64,000 nucleotides of DNA from Aculops lycopersici (GCA_015350385.1 WNKI01000002.1:7081987-7145986); one strand, 5' to 3'; shown: positions 13,039 through 25,231, counted from the stretch's first letter. The notes: a model not told the origin generated them from the letters alone. Made by a program: numbers and translations.

Positions 13039-13163
13039 CTGATGAAGTGTCATCTTGACGGGAGACGTTGGAGTCTGAGCTGAAGTCTTTGTCTCTTCCT
13101 TCGGATCTGATATGATTTACGAAAGGTACTACAAAGAAATCAGCCACTTGTTTGCTGATTCCA
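13039..13163 (-). CDS. Candidate internal coding exon, gene unknown
   Basis: Read on the minus strand, a pyrimidine-rich acceptor (GACTTTTCCTAG|TGG) precedes an open 125-base segment that ends in a perfect donor (TCATCAG|GTAAGT). The frame enters with one base finishing a codon and leaves with one base over. The 41 encoded residues are mixed, with a charged second half (RSEGRDKDFSSDSN). No partner exon could be identified, so the gene and function are unknown. It could be a chance pairing of splice-like sites. Confidence 0.25.
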
Positions 13164-16100
13164 CTAGGAAAAGTCAATGGCTGGCGACCAAAGACGTGAG
13201 TCAAGTGGCGAACACAACAAAGGCCACTTAGAATTTGATTCAATGGCCAAACAAAAGCATTACTTAAACTTTAACAAAGCATGGCAGATAAAACTGCGAT
13301 AATTTACTCTGGTTTTGCAACTTCCACTAAAGAACTCCCTTTAGTTTAAACTTGAAAATTCAATTGCATCCAAATTGGGCGCAATTTGATTTCGGTAAAG
13401 GGGAAAGGGAAGGAGAAAAGTAGAGTTACAAACAGGAACTAAAGGAAGCGAGCAATTTATATTTATAACCTCTGACACTTGTTTTGAATGCCATGTTGGT
13501 GCGCAGGGAATATCGTCACGTTGAAGAAGGAGATCGACTAGCAAGCACTGTCTCTGTTGATTTCAACTCTTTCGACTCTCCATATCCCATTTCAAGCGTA
13601 CATTTAGTTGATGAGAGGCACTTTCATCTCGATGAAGCAGTGGCAGTAAAGTGGATCGCGTAAAGTGCGTAAATTAACTCCTTTGTCACTTGAGCACCAA
13701 ATCCAATTGCCACTTCACCTGCTACTTCCTCGCTTATGTTTACCAAAACCATCAACTCTCTTGTGCTTAGTTAGCCAAGTTAATTGACTTTAAGCACTGA
13801 AAGAAGTCGAGGATTAAAATAAGTAAGCGATTTCAACCAAAAACTTGTCGGTTATTTATTTAAACTGCGAGCAATGTCTTGGCGTCAAGTGGCGCTAATT
13901 TGGCGTCTCATCATCCAATTGACGTCTTGCTTTTATCTTGTGTGCGTAAATGCGCTTACTATAGTTGGTATTCATATATATATACTTACTACTGATCTAC
14001 ACGTCCACTTGATCTGTTGACTCATACTGAGGCGTTAGTTTCCGGTTCCGGCGCTAGGCGGCGCATAGTTTGGTGGATTATGTAACTCAACCAATTTGAA
14101 TGGGTCCCAAAGGCAACCATTTGAATGCACTTGCTGCTGCTGGCACTTTTATAGCCGCCTGATCCACGTTACAGTTATCATCTATGCCTCTTTCTCTCTA
14201 GTCTATTTAACAGTTTTGCTAGCACCAATTACAGGAACAACCTGGCGACAGGTCGTTTGCATAATGAGCCCCAGCCAATTACCCCGGCGACAGTGTGACG
14301 CGTACCCTTTTTACGAGTCTCCCCCCCCCATTTTATTTACGATGCCAAGAGGCGGCTTTACGATATTTAAGTCACTGTTGGTGGATGTAGATTTCGAGGA
14401 GTAAAAAAGCACAGTCTGAAGCTCGGAAAACTTGCGAGGTTACAAACTCGCTGACCGGAAAGATCGAAATTTTCTGGCAAAAGAAATGGAACCAAAGCAA
14501 CCAGCTGCAGCAAGTAGAGCAGCAAGAGTAGTAGTGTAGAAATCCACAAACTAACGGTCAAAAATCATTTAATTAATCACACTGGTGGCAAAACGGTGAC
14601 TGGAGTTACGCAACAACTGTTCTGTCATCAAATTGTATTAGTTGGTTCGCTGCAAGTCTCTCTCCCTCTCATTCCATTTCTACCAATTGACTTCCCTCCA
14701 ATTGAGTGGCAAAAACTTGAGCTAGTCAATCCTCTTCTTCTGTCTCTTGAAGTTTCTTTAGTTTGGTACATGAAATTGGCTTGTAAAATTTCCATAATTT
14801 TACAATTTCTAACGGAGCTCATGCAAAGAAGAGGCCAAAAACCAGAAAACACGACTCAAAAATCAATTGGAGCGTGAAAACTTGTGCATGTGTTTTTGTT
14901 GCCGCTTTAGGCTTTGACAACATTGTAACTGTTAATCAACAACAACCAGTTGCTGCCGGCCACCACTGTGCGTTTGTTGCGCCACACCAAGAGTCGTCTT
15001 GTAATCAAGGCCACAAGCCTACAAAATACAAACAATTGTTACAATTGTCCGAGTTGCACAAAATTTTGCGCAACCATGATGATGATTATCATAAACAACT
15101 CAACGGGTGCTGGCTTGTTGTTGGTGCTGGTGTTTTTCCAAGCAAGAAAAACGTAAAACGCAAAGAGGAGCAGGAGTTCTTAGATTTTTGTCTCTATTTT
15201 CTAACCACTAAATTAAACTTTGTGTTGCTCCGAAGTTTGTTTGTTTTTTGATGAATTGTTGCAAGAAAACGAGCAAGAAAGAGGCAAGCGTGAAATTAAC
15301 GACGATCTTTGTTCTGGCGCGTGGCTCCAATTTGCAGTTTACTTGGCAGCACCTCAACTGAGTTATGATTATTATCACTCGTCTTCAATTTGCTCATTAT
15401 GCAAGCAACTCTCTATCCTCTTTCCCGCGGCCCACGAGTGAGCAGATGTCTTGCTCAGTGGATGTTAGTTAAACCATGAACTTTGTTACTACTTTGCATA
15501 TGAGCAAATGCAACTCCCTCTCTCTCTTTGGAGTCTGTGTTTGGGTTGAGTTACATAAACTTAGCCAAACTGGCAGCTGATCCACTGGTTGCATTTTAAG
15601 AGGAGACCTAAATCAAATCAAACGCGTTCCAATCCTTTGAATCTAAACAAAACTCTCGGACTAGAACTAAGAGTTGAATCTAAATCCACCCACAAAAGAG
15701 TGACACACAACGACCAGTGGATTATAACCCTTGAGGTGGATTATATTATTCAAATGAACTTACCAAAAAGACCAAGTGCGTGGGTGAAAAGTGTCAACAG
15801 TTTGAACACTCACACAATTAAACAGATTCCAATGATTGATCTGTTATTAAATGTATCATTCCCTTTGAATGCAAATAAATATATATGTATGTGTATATAT
15901 TTGGCTTCAAGGTTTAGGTTAAGGCCACAAATATATATCTAAAACTAATATTCTTGCTCCTGTTTGTGTGGGTTTCAATCTCACTGGAGTGTTTATTATT
16001 TGTGTGATAATTCTATTTGGCTAACCAATTTTATTTTACTCCAAACTATAATCAGTTCGAGCACAATAGCAAGCAAGCTGCTGATCAATGGATCGCATTT

Positions 16101-17738
16101 CAAATGGCACGCGCACGCTACTCCACAGCGGCGTAGCACAATCAAGCGCACGAAGCGAATCCATCATAATCAAGTTGCGATTGCTTCTGCCGCCGCCACT
16201 GCCGCTGCTCGTTCCATATGATGAACTAAGAGTTTGCATATAACCACCAGGAGCCAGTAGATTTGATAGCCGGCTGCCTTTTGGCCAATTGTAGCACCAA
16301 CACCAGCTCGCCGAAATGAGCACATCAAAACAAAGTGTCGACCATCAAGTTAGTGTTGCAACCAATAAAAGAGTTGCTCTCTCTCTCTCTCGCACTCGAT
16401 GGTTACTCTATCAATTCGAATCGATTGGTCTCTCTTTCGTCTCCAAACTCTCGTTGCAACTCCTCAATTCCAACTGAGCATTCGAACCGATGGCCACCTC
16501 ACTTGCTAAAACTCCACGCGATCCATCATATCGAGTTTATGTGTCACAGTTGTAATTTTTGGGCGCCAAAAATAGCCAAATCTCGAATTGATCTGCTTGC
16601 TATCGGGATTTGCGCGAATTTGCATGTGTCTTTTCGGAGTGAAAATAGTCTCTTTGGCTGCTCATTTTAAACCAAGTTACTGAGTAAACCAAAATACTGA
16701 CCAAAAATCCGCTATGCTTTGCACTGAACCTGATTGATGTCCATTTGCCTTTGACCAAAGCCCGTCCAGCGAGGATGGCGGCAAACACGCAAATCCGACT
16801 GCCACTTGTTCGAGAATCTAGACGGAAAACCCAAATCCCCTCGTCCTCGTGGTCAGTTGAGCATAAATTTTACAGTCTCAAGTGCCCCGATTACCGCTAC
16901 TGCCGCTACCTTCGTCTAAGCATGTAATGCGACTTTAGTGCCACTACTATACTTCCGGTCGATCAGAGAAAGAAGGAGACAAATGCAAGCGCAAATGTAA
17001 GATCTACAATCGCTTTCGTTTGTCGGCTCAAATATTGGATGCAAATCAAATGAGTTCAAGTTACGAGCGCACAAGTGCAAATAGCCAAACTAGAGAAAGA
17101 GAAAACAAATCATATAAGCGAACTGCTTCCGATACAGGGGCAATGCAAGTCCTATGGCGAGATTTATTTGCTGTTGTCTGTGCTGTCGTTGTTGTTGTTG
17201 TAGTTGGTGGCGTTAGATAACAATCTGCATCCAAATCATCGTCGTCATTCTACTCATTAGCTGATGCCGCTGGCGCCAATACTACTGCTTCCGATGGAAC
17301 TGTAACCGATGCCACCGGAAACATATGAGCACTCAAGCGCTGAAATGAGGCCATTAAACAAGTGGAAGTAAATTTGCTCCAACTTTTGCAAATTCAAGTA
17401 GCAGTTGTATCGCTTGATGTGCATCGAGGCAAACAATTGCGCTTAATTTCAAGTTACTACTCACTCGGAATTATCTATCTCTCTAGTAATACCTTAGCCT
17501 CTTATTAGCGTGACATGATGATGACGACTACAACGATGATTGGCGCGCCTAGTGGTTGCGGCGCCGCTGGTGCCCTAGTGGTGCAGTAGCCACAGTTCCC
17601 GACTTCCGATTTGGATGTCGATAATACAAACGGCGTAATCAGCGGCAACAAATCGGCTGAAACCAAAGAGCGTATCGAACTAAACTTGAGGTGCCAATCC
17701 TATCATTGTGTTTACGCGCATAATATTCAAATTTAAAC

Positions 17739-17766
17739 ACAAGTGCAATTCTTAACTTGCACTTGT
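17739..17766. repeat. 10-bp perfect inverted repeat, 8-base spacer
   Basis: ACAAGTGCAA at 17739-17748 is followed after TTCTTAAC by its exact reverse complement TTGCACTTGT at 17757-17766. The arm is the same 10-mer that recurs singly elsewhere between 17 and 33 kb. Confidence 0.8.
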
Positions 17767-18860
17767 TTGGTTGCTGCTGCTACCACTGCCACTGCCACTG
17801 CCACTGCCACTGGTCTCGTCTTGCTCTTTGCCTTGTTATCCACCGAAAAACGCGAGGCCAAAGGGATGATATTTTGCCTGGAAGCGAATGAGACTAGTTT
17901 GTATTTTGCTCAACTTCCGGTTCAGCTGCTATCAACTCCAGAATGTTCAAAGTGAAAAGGATTGAGCGTGACAGCGACTCAGTGTTTCTGTGGTCCTGCT
18001 GTGATCGTATTCAAATCTTGTCTCCTTGTCTCGTCCTTATGTCTAGTGGCAGAGCGACGATGAAACGTTCAGATTTGAGTCGAAATAAAAGTTTCAACTG
18101 ACTCATTGCAATTTAACCTGCGAGACCGGGCGACATAAATTTTTCTGGTTTAATTTTGCATTTTGATTTTGCAGTTTAAATGCAATATGAAGAGGAAGCT
18201 AGCAGTTGAGGATTGTTGTTGGCGTTTGTATTCAGATGGGGATTAAACCTTCCGCTTCCGTTTTGCCGCTCGTTTAGTGTAAAGCGCAAAGCGAAAATCA
18301 AATCAAATCAAAGCGAATAGAATAGAACCGAACCGAACCGTTGGCAAACGCCCACGCAAGTCTGATAAATTGCTCACTTTGTTTATGGCGCTCCGTTTAT
18401 CGTAATGGTTGAGGCGATGGGGCAAATGAATCAAAGCGCATCGCTCACTTGTTTGTTGGTCGTCGCACTTGTTTTGTTCAGAGGAAGCAAACACGAAGCG
18501 GCTGCGCCTCGTTTATCATTCATGGGCAAGGTGTTCGAGCAAGTGCCTGGCGTGAAATGACTGGCCAATATATCACTCGCTTGGCTGTTGGGCCGACTGG
18601 CCGGCAATTAGGATGTATTAAACGCCACCCTAAATGACCATGTCAAGTTGCTGGTTTACTGTTGAAATTTGTGCTTCCAAATTGATTATTGAGAGATCCA
18701 GTCTACGTTCAAGTATTGTCTTGAGTCGATGGGATGGGTTTCGGACAGAGCTTGCTCAACCTTGTCGCGATTATATACGAACAGTCGCACATCTAATCTA
18801 ATCAACGCCCTGCTCGTGGCAGGTAAGTTGAATGGTTAGCTGTTGTCGTTTGATTGATTG

Positions 18861-18899
18861 GTCGAGTCGAGTCGACTCGACTCGACTCGACTCGAGTCG
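18861..18899. repeat. Self-complementary (TCGAG/TCGAC)n tract
   Basis: A 39-base stretch of GTCGA/CTCGA units reads as an imperfect palindrome, able to fold on itself or bind dimeric proteins. It lies 40 bases past the CAG|GTAAGT donor at 18821. Confidence 0.7.
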
Positions 18900-20253
18900 C
18901 TCGCTGAGCAAAAAGAGCAACGAGAGGTGGCTCCAGATGTTCCCCTCTGCCGTGACGTCGCAGTGTGGCCGCCTTGCAAACGACAGATAAACTTGAGGCA
19001 AAAGGATTGGTCGCCACCCCAACACGACACCAGCCTCAAGAGACTTGGAGTCGTGAGAACCGAGCAGCGCAACCAAGTGGCGGCTTGGGATTTCGGCGGC
19101 ACCGCCATCCGTTTGGCTGGCAAAATGGCGAAATGATGAAAAGGTGTCGGCTCAACTTGTGATCTCTTTCAACTCCTTCAACTCTCGCCACTTTCGAATA
19201 ATCAGAGCAGACTGCTCATTTGGCTTTGCCCATTTGCTAGGCTAATCCGTGCCGCAGAATTGCACGCACGCGCCACTCAATTGAGGGCCACGCGTTTGCT
19301 CGTGGCGATCAACTTGACGATGGCAAAAACTTGTCGAGTTGTCTCCTTGGAATCTTTCGAATCGTCGTCGTCGTCGTCGTTGCTCCTTTGAAATAAATAT
19401 GAATATGAATTGATCACCCGATTAGCCGGCGACTCTCATGGTTGCTCAATTAGAATCGGGGAAGCTAAAAAATCACTGAGGCCACTTGAGATTCCAAGTT
19501 ACGCAACCAAGAGTCGGCAAATCAGCTTGATAGGTCCCCGCTCTCTCAAAGGGTAGAGTGAGAGTGAGAAATTGATTGATTGCAAATTCTCATCACCAAA
19601 CGGAAGCAGCAGAATGGAATAAGATTGCGTTAGTCTTTCAATTAATAGTTTGCTGGCCTTTTGAGGTTTACTCGTGATTGCTTTCAGAGAAAACTAGCAC
19701 CATGCTGCTGCTGCTGTTGCTGCTAGTTTTCCCTTTGCGACGCATGGGAATGATTCAAACCCTCGGAAAAGTGGCTTGAAAAATCAATCTGCGTGACTTG
19801 AGCTCATAAGACTGACGAGCTGGCCAACTTGGTGGAGAGAAAATTTGGCATGCATGTACATGTAGAAGGAATGAGCCACGAGAGGTAGAGAGTTGGTTAC
19901 GAAAAATTACACAACACGGCGCTGTGGCCGTGGTGGCCAATTGTTGTGTCCCGTTCAAACAAACCAGGAAACCACTGACGCCACGCGCCTGCCGATGGAA
20001 ACAACAGAGGTGCGCACGCCGCGCAACAACCAGAAACCCGAAACCAAGTCCAGTGGCACGCTTAACCAGCGATGCTTGCGCTTGCGCACTAAACTAACGC
20101 GACCAGAAAGAGAAAGCGCCATAAACAACCAGATGCACTGGCGCACGAGGTCCCTATGCACCGGCACTGGCGCTAGGCCACTGGGCGCGCGCCACTAGGC
20201 GACTTGTTTCGCCATTGACCGGCCGGTTGACTGGCGACTCGAGTTTCGTGGAG

Positions 20254-20319
20254 GATAAAAGCGGAAGCGCGCGCAAAACAAGAGTTTAGTTGTCAAGTGG
20301 CACGCGTCTGTGCGAGACA
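20254..20319 (+). promoter_or_regulatory. Core promoter (TATA, Inr, DPE) of the BH3-like gene
   Basis: GATAAAAG begins at 20254. An initiator TTAGTT at 20286-20291 places +1 at A20288, so the TATA element lies about 33 bases upstream. At +28 to +32 (20315-20319) the sequence AGACA fits the DPE consensus RGWYV. All three elements are at the spacing known for arthropod core promoters, and they point to the ATG at 20462. Confidence 0.55.
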
Positions 20320-20461
20320 AACCAAAAAAGCAAACCATAAGTTATCTTGAGTAAATTCAGTGATTTAATAAGCCAATAGCAAAAAGGCACAAGTCGTCTA
20401 TTAAGGCACTCAAGTAACCGATCTAAGTCAAACTCTATGGAGATCCAATCCGTCCAGAGAA

Positions 20462-20986
20462 ATGGAAGAAATTAAAATGCTCAATCAAACGATAAGAATC
20501 AACCTGCAAGCTCAAGGTGAGCAAGAGAAAATTAGCAAGAATTCAAAGCCATCAGGAATGCCAACAACCATCACGATATCAGGCTCACCCCTGAGTTTGG
20601 GTCACTGGCGAGTTAGCATCGAGCTCAGTTCCCGAGAACAACAACACACTTGCTCGTGTAGATGCCCAGGTGATGAAACAACAGCAGCAACAACAACACC
20701 AGCCGACGAAGTGGATGACGCGACTTCCTGTGGTTCCTTGGGCAATCTTGAGATCAACTTCGATGCTTGTAATAATCACCAAAAAGACCAAACGACGACA
20801 AGTAGTTTGGTTGAAGTTGGCAAATTTCTAAGGCAAATCAGTGAAGAGTTTGAGGCTCAAAGAAATCAGAAGACAATTAGTAGACCTAATAGATTTACCC
20901 TGGATCTCAGCGCCTGCTTTTCCCTAACAATGATAAGACCGAGAATATCGACTAGAAGTTTGAGACAATTCTTCAGATTATGTTGA
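20462..20986 (+). CDS. Candidate BH3-only apoptosis regulator, 174 residues
   Basis: Single-exon frame from ATG (context GAAATGG) to TGA. Residues 119-132 read VGKFLRQISEEFEA. These align position by position with the BH3 helix of Bim-type proteins: hydrophobics V119, L123, I126 and F130, a small residue (G120) after the first, and a small residue S127 before the acidic pair. The usually invariant Asp is Glu128. Such helices bind the groove of Bcl-2 family proteins at mitochondria. The rest is low in predicted structure, as in Bim and Bmf. A KDQTTT stretch just before the helix weakly resembles a dynein light-chain site. The basic-hydrophobic tail (STRSLRQFFRLC) recalls the membrane-contacting C-terminus of Bim, but there is no full transmembrane anchor. 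A TATA/Inr/DPE promoter lies in front and two AATAAA signals behind, so a real transcription unit is likely. The BH3 call is inference. Confidence 0.55.
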   Translation: MEEIKMLNQTIRINLQAQGEQEKISKNSKPSGMPTTITISGSPLSLGHWRVSIELSSREQQHTCSCRCPGDETTAATTTPADEVDDATSCGSLGNLEINFDACNNHQKDQTTTSSLVEVGKFLRQISEEFEAQRNQKTISRPNRFTLDLSACFSLTMIRPRISTRSLRQFFRLC

Positions 20987-21104
20987 GTTTCGTAGCTCAA
21001 ATTGTTGCTCTCGCTGCTACTACTGCTGTGGCTGCTGCTGCTGCTGCCAATAGCAACTAGATCAGTTGATATGATTGTTAGCCGACCCAAAACTCACACT
21101 TACA

Positions 21105-21197
21105 AATAAACCAATGGCAACTCAATGATAATAATTAACCGCCTACCAGTAAAAATTCTAAGAAAAAGTAACAGGAAAACGATTAAAAATCAATAAA
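21105..21197 (+). terminator. Poly(A) signals of the BH3-like gene
   Basis: AATAAA at 21105-21110 and at 21192-21197, 119 and 206 bases after the stop at 20986. Confidence 0.55.
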
Positions 21198-21325
21198 AAA
21201 GTTACCTTTCGTGACATAGAAAGCAATTAAAAAGTCATAAAAATGATTAAATTCTAACATCTGTGTGCTTCCACCCTTCTGTCTAACTTCTCAAGTTTCA
21301 TTTTATTCACTCACTCACTAAAGTC

Positions 21326-21545
21326 TATATACTTCGCTGGCCAGTTTCCCCTCTTCAGCGCACACGAATGTCGCGCGCCAATTGTCGCGCCGCGCAGCGG
21401 TCAACTCGCGCAACACACGCTCAAGTTAATCGTTTGAAACTCGAGACTTCCTTAGAGCAAAAGTTGCGTCATTTGCACCCTCAATTCAGAGTGGCGAAGC
21501 CACCATGTCACCTGGATCACCCTAAAAAGTACGATACAAGTGAGG
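21326..21545 (+). promoter_or_regulatory. Possible core promoter and first exon, gene unknown
   Basis: TATATA at 21326 lies 31 bases before an initiator TTCAGCG with A at 21357. An ATG follows at 21368 and stays open to a strong donor (GAGG|GTAAGT) after 21545, leaving one base over. The 59 encoded residues are basic and not recognisable. No DPE fits. Downstream exons were not found, so this may be a non-coding or short-lived transcript. Confidence 0.28.
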
Positions 21546-21952
21546 GTAAGTTGGCACAGAACCGGAAACTTGAGTTCACGCTTTAAAATCTGTTGGTTTT
21601 ACTCCTCAATGGATGTCATGGCTTTGCAAAAATGTGACTCTACCGAGGAGTCGGTGCTAATCTTTCGCGACATTTTCTCCACTTTCAGCAGGGGGAAATG
21701 GTCAAGAGATTGAAAGGTAGAAAAAGTTAGAAATCTAGAGACAGGAAATCAAATTTCAAGCATACGACACGCACACGACGACGAAACCAAGAGGAAAATC
21801 AAACAGACGCCTTGAATTGAAGCTCAGGTTGTGGTTTTTGGATTTCCTTCCTCTTCTCCCTCTTAAACACACAACATGATTCCACTTGTCGCAGACGACA
21901 CTTGAAGATTTTAAACTTTGGTTCGAGCTCGAAGTTCTAACTTTAGACAAAG

Positions 21953-21987
<35 letters not shown>

Positions 21988-24509
21988 CAAGCGAGACGAG
22001 CTTCTATCGCGGAAAACTTGACAAATGGCACTTCCGCTGGCGAGCGGCCATCTAACGCGGTGAAGACCTGTGAGGATGTGGTATGCGTATGCATGCTGCT
22101 CCTAGTTCCGGTGGTAGTCGGGTGGTTCACGCAAGAACTAGACAAAACCGGAGCAGCCACTTGAGTTTAGGTTTGTGTTTACTCGGCTGTTATTTTCAAA
22201 GTTGAACAGGCAAAAATTTGAACATTGAACGTCACCTAAAGCAAAAGTAAAACTAAAACTGGAGCAAAAATCGAGCGACAACAAAGTGTTGAGATGCCCG
22301 CGAGGCACTTGAGTTGTGCGCTTCAAATCTGCAATCTAACAAGTGTCCCCGCTAACCGAAGCCGGAAGTTGGCCCAATCAGAGCGACCGCATAAAATAAT
22401 TGCACTTGTCGCTTGTGTGCTCCAAATGCGCGTCATTGGCGCGCGAGGCATGAGCAGAGTTTCGCTTGGCCGCTGCCACCACCACCAGCCGACAGGGTAA
22501 ACTTAATTGGCTTCTTGTGGCAAAAACACTACTACCACTCTACTTGTCGGTTTCTGTCCCCTAAAACCAACATATAGTTTTGCTTGCGCCACCACGACAA
22601 CTTGGCCAGTCTGACATAACATAACAAGTGCGCGCAGCTTCATTATTATAACACACGAGTTGATTTACTTTAGACGATATGATTGCTCTCTACTTTGGCT
22701 CAGTCAGTTTGGTCACCAACCAAACGTTCGACTAGAAGGATCGAGCGGCGGCGGCAGCAGCAGCAACGAAGCGGCCGATCATTAGCCGGTGGGCCGAGTT
22801 GCGTCATGGGCGCGAGCAAAAAAGTGGCTCCAACTATTCGAACTTTGCACTTGGAGCTCGTAGCGTTGAGTGGCGCTTCCAAAGCGGAAGTTTGTTTTAC
22901 TTCTGCGCTTCGAAACAAACCAAATCGAACTGAACTTAAATCGAACCAAATCAACGAGCAAACATCAAAGCAGCAAAACTAGAGCCAGAGCCGAGATTCA
23001 ACATCAACTTTTTGAATGGTTTGTGTCGCTGGTGCATCTATGACACACTTGCCTCCGAATTACCACCGCACTCTTCTGGCTTCAAACTGTTCAATTTGAA
23101 CGAAACAAGTGCAAATCTAGAGCATTGAGGCCAAAACAGGGAGCAAAAAACTTCTATTTCCGTCACAACTCTAAAAATTTTTCAATTGCCCACGTTATTT
23201 TAGTTACGTGGCGCAAATATAAAGAGGAGAGAGAAGGAGAGAAAGTGAGACAAGTGACAGTGACAAGCAACAAAGTTGGACCATTCAATCTTTCGAGTGC
23301 TCGGAGCTTCGACTGTCGAGTGGGTATCAAAACATTGCGGTCGCGTTGCAAATTGTTATTATTTTTGAAAAATGGACGTCTCTCTATTTGGCCCGCAAAC
23401 GGGTTGCCTTTTATTGTATTCCATAGGAGGCCATTTCATTTAAGGCTAATGGTTGGCTTTCTAAATGGAGAGATAAAATCTCCGCCAGTTCAAGTTGCTT
23501 GGCTCCCTCTGAACCATGTAGAATTTTAGCGTGCCAAATGAAATCTCACTAGCCCATTTGCAGTCCATTAATTTCTTAACTATTAATCGGATACTCGAGT
23601 CTCGATTGGTCACTCGCCAAAAGGGAAGTTCGCAACGATGAGCTTCACAAAGTGAAAGTTGAGGCCACAGAAATCCTTTGATTTCATTGGCCGCCAACTT
23701 CTCGAAATCAAATCCAAATGACCATCCAATCAACCCGATGGAGTTTCGGCGAAAAAGTTTAAAAACGCTTTTGGTGATGAAACTAAAACTGTTTAAACCT
23801 GTGAAATGATTGATGTGATTGTGGCCAGCAACTCGGAGTGGTCATCTCGACGAACGCCTCGAGTTGGCGTGAAATTTGTCAGTTGCCATTGAGTTGATAC
23901 CAAAGATTCGAGAGCCAATTGGGAAAGATAATCGGGTGGCCATATTGAGTTGCTCATTTGAACAATAGAAGAAGTTGTTGGTCGGTCGCCACCAAAGCGC
24001 ATTTCCTGCTTATTGCTTGCTGCCCCTTTAGATTTAACAGCTCACCTTCACGCACTCGACTCGTGAACTATGTGCTCGAGCGTTCGGTTTGGTTTGGTTA
24101 AAACTCAAACGAAACGAAAGCCTCAACCAAGAGCTCCGATCGAAGGGCCGAAGTCTCAGTGGGCCGATCTCTTCCTCCAACTCGAGGTCACGTGTCGGGT
24201 TTTAGGGCGCGTGCCGGTGGCGCGCGCTTTGGTTTATCCCGCAGTGCCACGCCCCTACCCCAAACGAGTTCATCCCAACCAACAACCAAACTGACCGATG
24301 GACTGGCCAGCTGACGCAACTCTTTCCAAATCAAATATTAAATCAATTTGCTGGACACAACTCTTGAGCTAGCTGAGTTTTGAACCGAAAGAGAGAGTGT
24401 GAGAATTTTACCTAATCTAATCTTGTTAGTCGATGATTATGATGAGACCGATTATCCCCCAAAAGCATGCGTCGAGATTACCCATCGTTCCCCATCGTTC
24501 CAAAGAGCG

Positions 24510-24560
24510 AGAGAGANNNNNNNNNNNNNNNNNNNNAGAGAGAGAGAGAGAGAGAGAGAG
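24510..24560. repeat. (GA)n tract broken by an assembly gap
   Basis: GA repeats flank 20 undetermined bases (24517-24536), so the repeat length is unknown. Any frame drawn through it is an artefact. Confidence 0.95.
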
Positions 24561-25231
24561 CAAAGATGATAGATAGATTCAGAGTGCCAAGTGTCTTTGG
24601 CCAAACTACTTGTCCCAATGATTCAAAACAAATTCAACTCTCAGTGTGGTTCTCATGCCTTCGAGTTGCTGAGCCTCGACCCGCGATTTGCTTCTCAGGT
24701 TGGGGTTCTGAGGTTTTAGGTAATAGTTTGGTATATAGTTCTAGCAGTTGGAATTAGAATTGCAATACTCAGAGGGTCAAGCCGATTGTTTTGGTTTTGG
24801 TACTGTGGCCAACTGAATGGAGCGATGAATCAAGATTATGTAACTAAACTCTCGTTGGCCAAGAGAGAAAGAGGGAAAGATAGAGGGCAAGAGAGCGCCA
24901 CTCGATGATTATGATGTATGGCCAGCGCAAAGTTGCGACATCTCATCTGAGAATCACATCTCATCCTCTTTACCGCAACTCGAGGACCAGCAAACTTTCA
25001 CACTATTTCCTATGCACTATTTTCTATGCGATCAGATGGAATATAAGATTCAAATAGAAGCTTAAACGCATTGGACCGCCGCAACCAATAGGAAACCCAC
25101 TAGCCGCAAAAGCAAACGCCTCCATTTAAAGGCTACAGATTGAATACTAATGAGACTCTCGGGTAGGAATCACAGACTACTTTAAGGACGCCGCCGCCAT
25201 TGATGAAAATGTAATAATTCACACGGAATCG

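Larger units (their letters stand above)
13164..20253. other. Sparse non-coding stretch
   Basis: About 7 kb without a supported gene. It holds a C8 run at 14321, AT microsatellites near 13975 and 15890, and a (CCACTG)n hexamer run near 17783-17812. A GTC triplet run lies near 19364-19381. A possible leader exon has TATATA at 18772 and a CAG|GTAAGT donor after 18821. ETS-type ACTTCCGG occurs at 16951 and 17913. A minus-strand frame at 16036-16323 looks protein-like but has no start or splice sites. Confidence 0.5.

Noticed and set aside
16036..16323. Protein-like minus-strand frame (95 codons, Gly/Ser-rich centre)
   Set aside because: No ATG at the beginning and no convincing acceptor or donor; composition is explained by GCC/GCT triplets.
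16484..16500. GGTTCGAATGC on the minus strand, like a tRNA B box
   Set aside because: Flanking stems do not pair and no A box lies at the right distance.
19846..19865. Two CATG-centred decamers in tandem, like a p53 response element, 0.6 kb before the BH3-like gene
   Set aside because: About five mismatches to the 20-base consensus; CATG repeats alone explain it.
24467..24757. Frame running through the N gap
   Set aside because: The undetermined bases were read as codons; the surrounding sequence is a GA repeat.
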